Positions 34,771-44,985 of a stretch of 64,000 nucleotides of DNA are shown piece after piece. Below the pieces are notes generated by a model. That model ran no database searches, was not told where the DNA came from, and saw only the letters and a program-made list of their open reading frames with translations. Origin of the DNA: WHSW01 sp963729075 (GTDB taxonomy: Bacteria; Actinomycetota; Thermoleophilia; Solirubrobacterales; 70-9); assembly GCA_963729075.1 (NCBI GenBank), contig CAVSMU010000013.1, forward strand, positions 31,502 to 95,501. Direction: 5' to 3'. The translations under genes and the position numbers were made by a program. The first letter of the stretch is position 1. Every line of letters begins with the position of its first letter.

Positions 34771-36447
34771 TCAGCCCGGCCTGAACCAGGCCACGGTCGC
34801 CCTCGCGTTATCGGGCGGTCCGGGCAGCGGGTTGGCCGGCTGTGCTCGAAGGAAGAGCCCAGCGGTCCAGTGTTGCTCAACGGGGACCGTGCCGAAGCAC
34901 CGGTTGAGGTTGAGCGTGAAGGTGAACGTGTTCGCCGGGTCTGCGGGCTGATCGTCTGCCGAATCCTCCAGGCCGGAGACCGGCTGCTCGTAGAAGAGCG
35001 GGAAGTCGGGTGCCTGGGCGGGTGTGAGGTTCGGGTCCTCCTCGGAGTAGGCGCTCGCTGGGCAGCTGCCGCCCTGGAACGAGGAGGGGTCCTCGAGCGG
35101 CCCCCGGCTGTCCGCGATGTACACGTTGTGGCCGACGTCTATCCACCTGCCGGGCTCATCCGGCAGGGCCTCGCGCTGTGGTCGCCAGAAAGTCAGCGTC
35201 ACCTCGACGTCCGTGTCGGCGTCGGGGCCGTCGGTGGGAGCGAACGGGTTCTCCCGGGTCCCAGATGCGCCGGGGGCGACCGGGTAGGACATCGTCGTCG
35301 TGTTCCCGGCTTCATCGGTGTACGAGGCCAGCGCGGGGACGGTCTCGAAGAGGTGGGCGAGGGTCCCGATGAACGCTTCATTCACACCGTCTCGCTTTGC
35401 CCGGGCGATCAAGAGGTCGCCGGCTCCGATCTGGTCGCCGGTCGCTCCGTGCAGCAGCGGGACCGCGTGCGCGTCGGTGCCATCGCCCGGGATCACCGCC
35501 CAACCGAGCGAGCCGAAGCCGTCCTCGTCGTGATCGCAGCATTCGGGGAACGGGTCGCCGGGGCCGCCTCCCGGAGGCCGCGGGACCAGCGAGACGCTGG
35601 TGAGCTTTCCCGTGCTGCCGTTCTTTCGGCAGTAGATCAGTCCCGTGTCCGGGTCACCGCAGTCGAGCTCCACGGGCGGGTCGGTCGTTGCGTCGGTCTC
35701 GATTCCCAGGCTTCCCAGGAGCAGGCGTCCGGCGCTCGGCAGGGCCGCCTCGATCTGCTCCTCGGTCAGGCCCGGCGCGTTGGCGTTAACGGCATCGGGC
35801 AGATCGAGGTCCAGCAAGGAGATGGCGCGGACCACGACGTCGGGTGTAGCCGCGGGGGCGCGGACGGCGGCGGTCCCGGACTCGGGATCGAAGCGGTCGA
35901 GGATGACGTCGCCGTCGTCATCGACGTCGACTGCGTTCGGGACCCCGTCGAGGTCACCGTCTCCCGGTGCGCTGCCGCCGGTGGACACGCGCACCCGGCC
36001 GAGGTTGCCGGCGCCTAGCGGGGTTCCCTGCTCGGCGAGGGACGTGCGCTTGAGGTTGACGTACTTGCGGGGGAGCCGCGTTGCGAGCTCGGCGTAGCCG
36101 TCGGCGGGGTTGACCTCGATCTTGCCGAGCTTCGCGCCGGCCTTGACTCCGACGATCGCGCGCTCTCCATGCTCCTTCTCGGCGACCACTATCGGGCCGG
36201 CGTACGTGCCGTCAGGGGCTCGCAGCTGCAGGGTCACGTTCTTGGTCGGCGGGCGGAGCTTGAACTTGCCGCGCGCCGCGCGATCGGTCTTCGCCCGGCC
36301 GCTCGCCGCGAGCGCGATCACCGTGTAGCCGCGCGCAGACAGCTTGCCGCTGACCTTCGCCGGCTTTGCCTGAACGAAGGCGGGAACGATCAGGGCGAGG
36401 GTCAAGATGCATGCCGCGAGCAGCGCGATGCGCGTTCGAGAGCTCAT
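34771..36447 (-). CDS. Large secreted protein with one calcium-type Asp-rich repeat
   Basis: 558 residues. Signal peptide: RIALLAACILTLALIVPAFV ending at VQA. Residues about 30-150 are beta-rich (KVSGKLSARGYTVIALAAS). At about residues 163-190 lies DGDLDGVPNAVDVDDDGDVI, a thrombospondin type 3-like calcium turn. The rest is Pro/Asp/Thr-rich, ending with a WFRPG tail. I take ATG 36447, which has GGGGGAGGA upstream, over ATG 36465. Probably an extracellular or surface protein; no enzyme motif is visible. Confidence 0.7.
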   Translation of the reverse strand: MSSRTRIALLAACILTLALIVPAFVQAKPAKVSGKLSARGYTVIALAASGRAKTDRAARGKFKLRPPTKNVTLQLRAPDGTYAGPIVVAEKEHGERAIVGVKAGAKLGKIEVNPADGYAELATRLPRKYVNLKRTSLAEQGTPLGAGNLGRVRVSTGGSAPGDGDLDGVPNAVDVDDDGDVILDRFDPESGTAAVRAPAATPDVVVRAISLLDLDLPDAVNANAPGLTEEQIEAALPSAGRLLLGSLGIETDATTDPPVELDCGDPDTGLIYCRKNGSTGKLTSVSLVPRPPGGGPGDPFPECCDHDEDGFGSLGWAVIPGDGTDAHAVPLLHGATGDQIGAGDLLIARAKRDGVNEAFIGTLAHLFETVPALASYTDEAGNTTTMSYPVAPGASGTRENPFAPTDGPDADTDVEVTLTFWRPQREALPDEPGRWIDVGHNVYIADSRGPLEDPSSFQGGSCPASAYSEEDPNLTPAQAPDFPLFYEQPVSGLEDSADDQPADPANTFTFTLNLNRCFGTVPVEQHWTAGLFLRAQPANPLPGPPDNARATVAWFRPG

Positions 36448-36465
36448 GATCCGGTCCTCCCCCAA

Positions 36466-36869
36466 AGTTGCCTTCGCCGGAATCGAGTTGCGCCCGAGTG
36501 GGACCGCTCCACTTCGTTTCGCCCCGCCCCGTTGCGGGCTGGTCAGTCTCGCTGACGTCCCCAGTCTCGGTCTGTGTAGTTACAACATCGTTGGGGGGGA
36601 CGAGTTGCGGCTCGGTGTCCGAGTGCGCTCAGCAGCGATGCTGGTCGTCCGAGCCGCCCCCGGCCGCGACACCGATTCGAGCCGAGCCCGCCCCAGCTCG
36701 TCGTTGCCCGGCCCGCCCACGGGCGTCCTCAGGAGAACCGCCTCGACCCCCATTTCACAATCGGGCCGAGGTCGACCCTCCCGACTCGGCGCGCGTCCCG
36801 TTAGCCGGCCGGCTGGTCGACGTTACGCGTGGTGGTCCCTGCTGACGGGACCTATATGAAACAGATGTT
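36466..36869. other. Intergenic stretch without recognisable gene
   Basis: About 400 bases upstream of the secreted-protein gene. The open frames here have no family resemblance and erratic codon use. A run of Cs and Gs (GGGGGGGA near 36593) and no clear terminator are all I see. Confidence 0.4.
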
Positions 36870-37587
36870 GGAGTAGAACAGGATTCTCCGGCCAACGACT
36901 GACCAGTCAGCGTTCCCGACGTTGAGACGCCAAGAGATGACGCGGTAGAGCTCCCCGGTGCGAAGATGTAGGTGAAGATCGCCGACCAGCGACTGGCGAC
37001 GAGACGTCGAGCAGCGTGATCGCTAGCTGACTGTCGTCGGGAGAGAAGTCAGGGTTGTGCGACTACAGCTTGCGCTAGGCGACGAGGTTCTAGAATCGCT
37101 AGAGCACGCGAATGAATAGCCGTTTCTCCGCATGATCATGAGGTCGATCTCGGCCGCGTTGTCGTTGACGATTGGACTGAATGCGCGGTTGAAGGCGATC
37201 AGGCCGCCGCCGTTGGACCACGCGGGCTCGAAGTCCTCGAGGCATTTGCCGTGGCAGCCGCTTGAGAGCCGCGCAGCTGCTCGCCGCCCGGTCATATGCT
37301 GTAGAGCGCTCCGGGCCTGGCACGAAGAGGCGTTCCACGACGATCCTGCCGCCGGACGGCGCTCATTGCGCCTCTCCGGTGCCGGCCTTGAAATGAGTCA
37401 ACCGGCGGACATCGTGGCCCGCGGGGTCCACCGTTGCCACCTGCACCTTGCCATGGGCGTTGACGATGTTGAAGAGGATCGGCCGGTGCCCGCGCTCAAA
37501 GGCCTTGCCGCCCGGTGACGCGGCGGTCACGGCCGATGCCGCGAGAAAGGCCGTGCAGATCGCGCCCAACAGCAGCCGTCGCCTCAT
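36870..37587 (-). pseudogene. TolB/PD40-like beta-propeller protein, decayed
   Basis: The N-terminal piece from 37587 has a signal (MRRRLLLGAICTAFLAASAV) and one propeller start: RPILFNIVNAHGKVQVATVD with GHDVRRLTHFKAG. It stops at 37363. Further along the same strand, in other frames, come CLEDFEPAWSNGGGLIAFNR with IVNDNAAEIDLMIMRRNG, and then a PDFSPDDSQLAITLLD-like stretch. These are PD40/WD40-like blades interrupted by stops and shifts; expected proteins have six or more blades. Real decay is likely, since even the blade motifs have drifted (WSNGGG for WSPDG). Confidence 0.55.
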
Positions 37588-37734
37588 GGAACCTCCTTGT
37601 CCGGGGATCGAGCCGATCCGAGTCTCCCATCGGCCCGGTGTGCAGTCAATCCCGGTCGCCAGATCAACCGTGTGAGGAACTCGGGTCTATCTCGCTGCTC
37701 CGTACAGCGAGATAGGCTCGAGCAGGAGCGTCCC

Positions 37735-40700
37735 ATGGCGTCGATTCAGATCGGAGTGCTGGCCGTCGAGGCGATCGTCGACTACGACCGCCGTAGCGCT
37801 CGGAGCGGCCAAGCAGCGGGCGGTCCTTGCGATGCTCGCGTTGAGCGCCAATCGCGCGTTGAGCGTGGACCGGCTGGCCGAGGGACTGTGGGGCGAACAC
37901 CCTCCGGAGAGCGCGGCCAAGATGGTACAGAGTTTACGTGTCGCAGCTCCGCAAGCTGCTCGGCGACGGCGCGATCGTCACCGCGGCCGCTGCTTACGAA
38001 CTGCAGCTTGCGCCGGGAACCGTCGACGCCGAGCGCTTCGAGAGACGCTCTCCGCGACGCAGAGGCCGATGAGAGGGCGGCACTGAATGCTGTGGCGGGG
38101 GCTGGCGCTCGCCGACGTAGCCGAGGAGCCGTTCGCCGCGGCCGAGATCAGGCGCCTCGACGAGCTTCGGATGAGGGCTCTCGAGGCCGCAATCGAGGGC
38201 GACCTGCGGCACGGCCACTACGGTCGGGCGCTCACGGAGCTCGAGGCGCTGCTCGCTGACAACCCGCTGCGCGAGCGCCTCCATGCTCACCGCATGCTGG
38301 CTCTGTACCGACGCCGGTCGCCAGGCGGATGCGCTCGAGGCGTATCGAATCGGCCCGCGACACCCTTGTCGAGCGAGCTGGGTCTCGAGCCGGGCCCCGA
38401 GCTTCGCGAGCTCCACGAGGCGATCCTGCGCCACGATCTGAGACTACCAGCGGCCGGCGATGGTGCAGGCGCTTCCGCAGGGCACCGTTTCGATGCTGTT
38501 CACGGACATCGAGGGCTCGACGCGCCTCCTCCAGGAGTACGGGCGCGCGCTTCGCCGACATGCTGGCCGAGCACCGCGCTGCTGCGAGACAGCAGCGGAG
38601 CGTCACCGCGGTGTCGAGCTCGCCAGTGAGGGCGACGCCGACTTCTTCGCCTTCACCGCGGCCCGCGACGCGGCCGCGCCGCCGGGACGCCCAGGCGGCG
38701 CTCGCAGAGAGGGACCGACGACGGCGCGCATGGGAGATCCACATCGGCGAGCCCGAGATCCACGAAGGACGAGTACGTGGGCATCGACGTGAATCGGGCC
38801 GCGCGGATCTGCACGCGCGGCTCACGGAGGGCAGGTGGTCGATGTCGGAGCGCACCCGAGCGCTGCTCGGCGACGCATTGGAATGCGTGCCGCTCGGCGT
38901 GCACAGGCTCAAGGATCTCCGGGAGCGAGGAGAAGCTGTTCCAGCTCGGAACCGCGCTCTTCCCTCCGCTGCGATCGCTCAACGCGTCGAACCTGCCGGC
39001 GCCGCCGTCGCGGCTCGTCGGACGCCGCGCCGAGCTAGAGCGCGATCCGGCAGCTCCTGCGCGAGCACCGCCTGGTGACGCTGACGGGTCCGGGCGGCGC
39101 GGGCAAGACACGCCTCGCGCTCGAGGCGGCAGCGCAATGCAGCGACGAGTTCGACGACGGCGTCTGGTGGACGCCACTGGCGGCAGTGATCCGAGGCCAG
39201 ACCTCGTGCTCCCGACGGTCGCGCAGACTCTCGGCGCACACGCGCCGCTCGCCGAGCACATCGACGAACGTCGCATGCTGATCCTGCTCGACAACCTGGA
39301 GCAGGTCGTCGACTGCGCCCCTGCTGATCTCGGCGCTCCTCGCCGCCTGCCCCGATCTCACCCTGCTCGCGACGAGCCGAACGCCGCTCCGGCTTCGCGC
39401 TGAACGGGAGTACCCGGTACCGCCGCTTGAGCTCGACGACGCCGTCGAGCTGTTCGTCGCGCGCGCGGTGCGCTCCGACCCGTTGGCCGTGGTGCGCGCC
39501 ATCTGCGCGCGCGTCGACGCATTGCCGCTGGCGGTCGAGCTCGCGGCCGCGCGCACGCGCGTGTTCGCGCCTGCCGAGTTGCTCGAACGCCTCGACCGGC
39601 GGCTCGCGGTGCTCACGGAGGGGCCGGTAGACGCTCCCGACCGTCAGGTCGACGCTCGCGCGCCACGATCGAGTGGAGCTACGAGCTCCTGGACCCGGAG
39701 GAGGCCGCGCACTTCGCGCGGTTGTCGGTATTCGCCGGGAGCTTCGACTCGGCGGCGGCGTTGGCCGTCTGCGAGACGGGCCTCGGTGGGCTGGAGTCGC
39801 TCCTCGAGCAGAGCCTGCTGGCGCGGACCGCAGAGCGGTCGCTTCTTCATGCTCGAGACGATTCGCGAGTTTGCCGCCGAGCGGCTCGGAAATGATCCGG
39901 AGCTTCGGCTGCGTCACGCGGAGCACTACCTCGAGGTCGCACGCTCCGCCGGACTCACCGACGACTCGCAGGGAGCGATGCGCCACGACTTGATCGTTCG
40001 CGACCGCGACAACGTCCGCACGGCGCTGGACTGGGCGCTCGACTCCGGCGCGGTGGAGATTGGCCTCCGGCTGGCGGCCTCGTTGGAGAACTATTGGGTG
40101 ACGAACGCACCCGCCGAGGGTGCCGAGCGGCTTCGGGGGCTCCTGGCGGGCGCGCCGGACTCGCTGCCGCCCGAACTGCGCGCGCTCGCCCTGCGGGTCT
40201 GCGGGGCCGCCTCGGTAATGGCCGGCGACCTGCCGAGCGGTAGCCACACCTACGAGCTGGCGCTCGACCAGTACCGCCGCAACCACGACCAGCGCGGCGT
40301 CGGGATCGTGCTCGGCCGGCTCGCGCAGGCCGCGCTGGACCAGGGCGAGATCGACCGCGCGCGTCAGCTGACCGAGGAATCCTCGCGCCTGGTCGACGAG
40401 ACGGGGTTCGTGCGCGGACAGGCGATCGCGGCCCAGCTCTTCGCCGGGGTCGCGCGTGCCGGCGGGGACCACGATCGCGCCGCGCGGCTGCTGGCGCGCA
40501 GCGTCGAGCTCGCGGCCGGCTCGGAGTTCACCTGGTGGCAGGGCGTGACGCTGCTCGAGCTTGCCGACCTCGAGCTCGAGCGCGGCCGTACCGGGAGGGG
40601 CGAGCAACACGCCCGCGAGTCGCTGGCGCCGCTGGCGAAGGTCGGCGATCGCCAGAACGTGCTCTTCGCGCTTGCGCTGCTCGCCCGCGTAGCCGCGCAA

Positions 40701-40904
40701 GACGGTCGCGAGGCACGCGCCGGACGATTGTGGGGCGCTATCGAGGCTGAAGAGGCTCGTGGACCGGTTGGAGTGTGGGAGGGTGATCGCGACCGCAGCG
40801 CGCGCCCCGTGCTCGCGGCGGCTGGCGACGCATTCGATTCCGCTCGCGCCGAGGGCAGGGTGCTGGCGCTCGCCGACGCGATCGCGTTTGCTGCGAGCGG
40901 CTGA
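37735..40904 (+). pseudogene. BTAD / nucleotidyl cyclase / NB-ARC / TPR regulator, many frameshifts
   Basis: Pieces in all three plus frames line up as one protein of about 1,050 residues. In order: an OmpR/SARP-type DNA-binding start (ALGAAKQRAVLAMLALSANR, DRLAEGLWGEHPPESAAKM); the BTAD helices (LRMRALEAAIEGDLRHGHYG, about 38165-38330); a class III cyclase domain (TVSMLFTDIEGSTRLLQEYG at 38485, GIDVNRAARICT at 38780); an NTPase with LTGPGGAGKTRLALEAA (39078) and MLILLDNLEQVVD (39275); then an intact C-terminal TPR region (from about 39850). At least eight breaks occur before 39850 and none after. Such proteins are cytoplasmic transcription regulators. ATG 37735 gives MASIQIGVL. Confidence 0.75.
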
Positions 40905-40999
40905 CGCGGGCTAGACGCCCGCACGCCTATACCGACTCCAGACCCTTTCTATACCGGCGTCGGGGATCGTCGCGCGAAACGACTCCCGGGAGGTAAGAG

Positions 41000-42160
41000 A
41001 TGTCTACGAACAACATGCGTCCCTCGTGCAGGCTGCGGTTGCGGGGGCGCCCTCTCGTCGGCGCCACGGTGCTCGCGATCCTGGCGTGGGGTCCCGCGGC
41101 AGCGGAGGGAACGGACAAGCCGACCCTCGACTGCTTCGGCAAGCGCGCGACGATTGTGGGGACCGGTGATGATCACCGGCACGCCGGGCGACGACGTGAT
41201 CGTCGGCTCGGCCACTGACGACACGATCGACGGGAATAGCGGTAATGACCTCGTCTGCGGGCTTGCCGGAGATGACCAACTCGTCGGCGGGCTGGGCAAC
41301 GACCAAGTGGACGGGGGCGCTGGCGATGATCTGGTGGTCGGCGACGTGTTCGCAGAGAGCGGGGACGTTGTCGGCGGCGGCAACGATCGTCTCTTCGGTG
41401 GCGACGGCGCGGACAACATGACCGGCGATTCGCGCACCCTCTCGGGGAACGCGACCGGCGGTGGCGAACGACCAGATCTTCGGCGGCGACGGTGACGACG
41501 AGCGTATGCAGGGGGACAGCATCACGCTCGGTGGCGGCGACGCCACCGGCGGAGGAAATGACTACATGGAGGGCGGTGCCGGCGACGACGGCCCGATCGG
41601 CGATTCGGTCGCTCCCCTCGAAGGCTCTGCGACGGGAGCTGGCAACGACGTGATCCTGGGCGGTCCCGGTCGGTTCGACTTCCTCATCGGCGACAGCGAA
41701 GGTGTCGCGGGCGCCAAGCGGGAGCGGCAACGACCATCTCGACCTGGGTGCCGACGGCGGCATCGTCGCGATCGGAGACCACAACATCAATGCCGAGGAT
41801 GGCGGGCGCGCCAACGGCGCAGGCAACGACACGATCCTCGGCGGCGACAACCCGTTCGAATTCCTCTACGGCGACAGCTCCGTGCCGGACGCCAGCGTCA
41901 CGTTCGCCGGCAACGACGCCATCCGCGCCCGCGGTGGCGACGACACGATCTTTGGCGACAACGTGAACTTCAACGGGGATGCGAGCGTCGGGACGGCAGG
42001 GGGCAACGACTCCCTTCATGCCGGGGACGGTGCCGACTTCGTGAGAGGCGGTCCCAGGAACGACCTCCTCGATGGGGGATCGGGTAGCCCTGACGACTGC
42101 GACGGCGAGGCCGGCAACGACCGCGCGTCAGGTTGCGAGATCGTCGCTGGCGTCCCGTAG
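41000..42160 (+). pseudogene. Secreted RTX/hemolysin-type calcium-binding repeat protein, frameshifted
   Basis: An N-terminal signal (PLVGATVLAILAWGPAAAEG) from ATG 41000 is followed, after shifts near 41160, 41462 and 41705, by calcium-binding nonapeptide repeats: ITGTPGDDVIVGSATDDTID, GNDQVDGGAGDDLVVGD, GGNDYMEGGAGDDGPIGD, GNDTILGGDNPFEFLYGD and GNDLLDGGSGSPDDCDGE. GGxGxDxUx repeats fold as a calcium-loaded beta-roll once exported. The last stretch, from about 41705, is unbroken. As each piece keeps the repeat period, the breaks look recent or technical. No enzyme domain is seen. Confidence 0.75.
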
Positions 42161-42170
42161 GGGCTCTCTC

Positions 42171-43325
42171 CTAGTAGGGGGCGCCGACCGCCTTCGCCCA
42201 GGCGGGATCGACCGTGAACGCCCCCTCGTCGCTGACCTCGTCGACCGTGACCGTAGCCGGCTCGCGATTGCCGGTGCCGGGCACGAGCGTGGTCGAGCCG
42301 GTCCAGCCCTCGAAGCCCTTGACATCGTTGAGCGCGGCGGTCAGCGCCTTGACGTCGAAGCCGCCGGCCTGCTCGACTGCCCGGGCGAGCACGTTCAGCG
42401 AGTCGTAGGTGTAGGGGCTCCATGTGCCCGGCGGCTCGTCGAACTGGTCCTCGTACTCGGAGACGAAGGTTTCCGAGCCCGCGAAATCGCCGGGCGCGGG
42501 CACGCCGACCACGTCGCAGTTGCGCGCCGCGTCGCCGGCATCCTCCACGTAGCCCGTGTCGTAGGCGCCGTAGTCGAGAAGGCAGGTGGGACTCGAGCCC
42601 GGGGAGATCGCCTCGGCGATTCGGGCGCCCTCCGGGAAGTAGACGGCGGCGTAGATCGCGTCGGGCTTGCCGGCGGCGAGCTTGTTGACGAGGCCGGAGT
42701 AGTCCTCCTGACCGGGCTCGAGCTGCTGAAACGCCGTCACCTCGACGCCACGGCCCTCGAGCTGGCTGCGGACTTCGCCCGCGATGCCCTTCGTGTACTC
42801 CTCGGTGTTGTCGTAGGCGATCGCCACCTTCGAGGCGCCGATGAAGTCCGTCAGCGCCTCGGCGGTCACCGGGGCGATCTGCGAGCCCATGGGCTGCAAC
42901 GTGAACCCGAAGCCCTCGGTGTCGTTGTCCGAGGTGAGCCTGATCGGGACCAGGCCAGCGCGTTCATAGAGCGGAAGCGTTTCGACCCCGACGCCGGAGT
43001 TGTAGGGGCCGATCACGCCGTCGAGACCCTCGTCGATCGCGTCCTGTACTGCCGGGACGCCGATCTCGGCGTCGCCGCCGTCGTCGATTGGGACGATCTC
43101 GATGTCCTTGCCGAGTAGGCCACCATCGGCGTTGAGCTGGTCGGCTGCGAGTTCGGCGCCATTCAGCATCCCCTCGCCCAGGGTCTGCAGATCACCGGAG
43201 AGCGGCGCCTCCAGCCCGATCCGCAACTTCCCGGCATCGTCTCCCGAGCTGTCATCGTCCGAGTCGCCACAGGCGGCGATCCCGAGCGTGAGAACGGCCG
43301 CGGCCAGGGCGGCTGCGAGCTTCAT
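42171..43325 (-). CDS. Amino-acid/amide-type ABC substrate-binding lipoprotein (LivK-like)
   Basis: 384 residues. The signal is KLAAALAAAVLTLGIAACGD with the lipobox. The mature protein has the Peripla_BP_6 pattern: KLRIGLEAPLSGDLQTLGEG, NGAELAADQLNADGGLLGKD, DGVIGPYNSGVGVETLPLYE and SKVAIAYDNTEEYTKGIA. It would bind a branched-chain amino acid or amide-like ligand outside the membrane. No permease or ATPase lies nearby, so it is an orphan here. ATG at 43325. It is convergent with the RTX gene (10 bp between ends). Confidence 0.88.
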   Translation of the reverse strand: MKLAAALAAAVLTLGIAACGDSDDDSSGDDAGKLRIGLEAPLSGDLQTLGEGMLNGAELAADQLNADGGLLGKDIEIVPIDDGGDAEIGVPAVQDAIDEGLDGVIGPYNSGVGVETLPLYERAGLVPIRLTSDNDTEGFGFTLQPMGSQIAPVTAEALTDFIGASKVAIAYDNTEEYTKGIAGEVRSQLEGRGVEVTAFQQLEPGQEDYSGLVNKLAAGKPDAIYAAVYFPEGARIAEAISPGSSPTCLLDYGAYDTGYVEDAGDAARNCDVVGVPAPGDFAGSETFVSEYEDQFDEPPGTWSPYTYDSLNVLARAVEQAGGFDVKALTAALNDVKGFEGWTGSTTLVPGTGNREPATVTVDEVSDEGAFTVDPAWAKAVGAPY

Positions 43326-43522
43326 GGGGCTTGATGCATTGTGGTCGGCTCCACGGTCCCTCCGAGCTGCGGTCCGGCTCGCCGCAGCGTATCGATCGGT
43401 CGCGCCCAAAACGCGGCGGCTATCGGCGAAGGGCCGCCGCTGGGACGTCTGGCGCCCGCTCTACGCCGACAGCTCGGCGGCTCGGATAGCCTCGGCGGGA
43501 ACGAGGTGCGGGAGGCCAACGA

Positions 43523-44359
43523 ATGAGCCTGGCCTGGGTGGCTGTCAGCGTGATCGGCGTGGCCGCGGTGTGCGTCGCGGTGCTGTGGCTGGCGCGTCGC
43601 AGCCCGTTCAACGAGCGCTTCGCGCGGGAGGTTCGTGAGCACGATGAGGCGTTCAAGTTCCTCGGCGTTGCATACGCCGTGCTGCTTGCGTTCGTGGTCA
43701 TCTCGGCCTACACGAGCTACAACGACGCGAAGTCGGGCGCGGAAGCCGAGGCTGAGGCGGTCCTCCAGCTCTCCCGCACGGCGGAGGCATTCTCACCGGA
43801 GCAGCTCGAGCGCCTCGAGGGCGTACTGGTCTGCTACGGCCGCGCGGTGATCCATGACGCCTGGCCCGCCATGCAGGAGGGGGAATCCAGCGCGCTCGTC
43901 AACGACTGGGGGACCCGGTTCCGACAGCAGGCGTTGCAAACCGAGGGCGACACGTTCGTCCAACGGGCGTCATTCCGCCAGCTGCTCACCGAACAGGACC
44001 AGCGAATCGAGGGCCGCCGCACGCGGCTTGCCGAGGCCGTCCGCACCGTGCCCGAGCCCATGTGGCTCGTCTTGCTGCTGGGAGCCTTCCTGACGATCGG
44101 CTGGGTGATTCTCGGCTTGAGCCGTCGTGGGGCCTTCCTCGTCCAGGCCGCGGTCGTGGCATCGGTGGCCGTGATGGTCGCCTCCGTGCTGTTCCTGGTC
44201 TGGTTCCTTGACCACCCCTTCGCAAATGAGAGTGGAAGCATCACGCCGATCGAGATGGAGCACACGCTGCACACCATCGCGGAGGAGGCCGAGGGCCAAC
44301 ACGTCGAGGTGGCTCCACCGTGCACCCCCGAGGGCGATCCGCTTCCGAGCGAGATCTGA
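43523..44359 (+). CDS. DUF4239 (bestrophin-like) membrane protein
   Basis: 278 residues. Four probable helices: VAVSVIGVAAVCVAVLWLA, FLGVAYAVLLAFVVISAYTS, PMWLVLLLGAFLTIGWVIL and AAVVASVAVMVASVLFLVWF. The sequence EHDEAFKFLGVAYAVLLAFV with SYNDAKSGAEAEAEAVLQL is the DUF4239 signature. The function is not known, though an anion-channel relation has been suggested. It is the last chromosomal gene before the tRNA-Val repeat at 44526. Confidence 0.82.
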   Translation: MSLAWVAVSVIGVAAVCVAVLWLARRSPFNERFAREVREHDEAFKFLGVAYAVLLAFVVISAYTSYNDAKSGAEAEAEAVLQLSRTAEAFSPEQLERLEGVLVCYGRAVIHDAWPAMQEGESSALVNDWGTRFRQQALQTEGDTFVQRASFRQLLTEQDQRIEGRRTRLAEAVRTVPEPMWLVLLLGAFLTIGWVILGLSRRGAFLVQAAVVASVAVMVASVLFLVWFLDHPFANESGSITPIEMEHTLHTIAEEAEGQHVEVAPPCTPEGDPLPSEI

Positions 44360-44525
44360 GCGCGTCCGGGCGGGACGCAGCGCTTCGGCCTGGAGGTGCC
44401 GGCGCGAACCCTGGGTGTGCTGGCCGGCGAGCTCGGGGCCCCCGCGATCGGGCAGACATGGGCAGACAACCTGATCTCGGCCCCCGTTGTTTCGGTCCGG
44501 ACGGCGCGACACCGCTTGGCTATGG

Positions 44526-44579
44526 GATGGGCGCGGCTGGTTTCGAACCAGCGACCTCTCGCGTGTGAAGCGAGCGCCG
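44526..44579 (-). repeat. Left attachment site: tRNA-Val 3' fragment
   Basis: On the minus strand this reads GCGCTCGC, TTCACAC loop (anticodon CAC), GCGAG, variable loop, the T arm GCTGG-TTCGAAA-CCAGC and the acceptor strand CGCGCCC with discriminator A. The D arm and 5' acceptor half are missing: the sequence beyond 44579 differs. It equals the right-end tRNA over 44526-44572, so it is a target-site remnant produced by integration. Confidence 0.85.
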
Positions 44580-44691
44580 CGGAAACGGAAGCGACGGCGG
44601 AAAGGGCTTGACTAAGCCAACTCCATTGTCCGAATCGGTCTATGGAGAGCGTTTCGGTTACCCGCAATTTCCGTCCGTTCCCGGCTCGTTC

Positions 44692-44709
44692 GGGCACCAG
44701 TGCCCAATC
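44692..44709. repeat. 18-bp palindromic word shared by both island ends (left copy)
   Basis: GGGCACCAGTGCCCAATC, with GGGCAC and GTGCCC as inverted arms around CA. The same 18 bases occur at 63865-63882. It lies about 120 bp inside the left tRNA repeat. It may be an integrase arm site (inference). The rest of 44580-44985 shows no secure gene. Confidence 0.55.
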
Positions 44710-44985
44710 GAGGATTCGGCGTGCAAATCGGTAGGTGCGCGCCCTTAGCGCGCCCGTATTTGCGCCAGGCGCGCGGGAAAGGGCCGGCGCAACGTGCGCC
44801 AGCGCGCGCTCCCGCTCCTCGTCCGATGCGGGAGCGGTGACATCGGCTTCGCACCCGCATTGATGGCACCCGAGAGGTCCGCCGTCGAGTCGTGGCTTCG
44901 AGTCGCCCGCGAGATGCTTGCCGCAAAGACCCAAACTTGATCGCCTTTACCATGTTTGTGCCAGCCAAGTCCGAAGGGGGCCGGA

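Noticed and set aside
36407..36859. A plus-strand open frame upstream of the secreted-protein gene
   Set aside because: No signal, no domain and random composition; it overlaps the start of a better-supported gene.
43834..44934. A 366-residue minus-strand frame across the left tRNA repeat
   Set aside because: It is antisense to the DUF4239 gene and passes through a tRNA fragment; at most its first 80 residues might be real.
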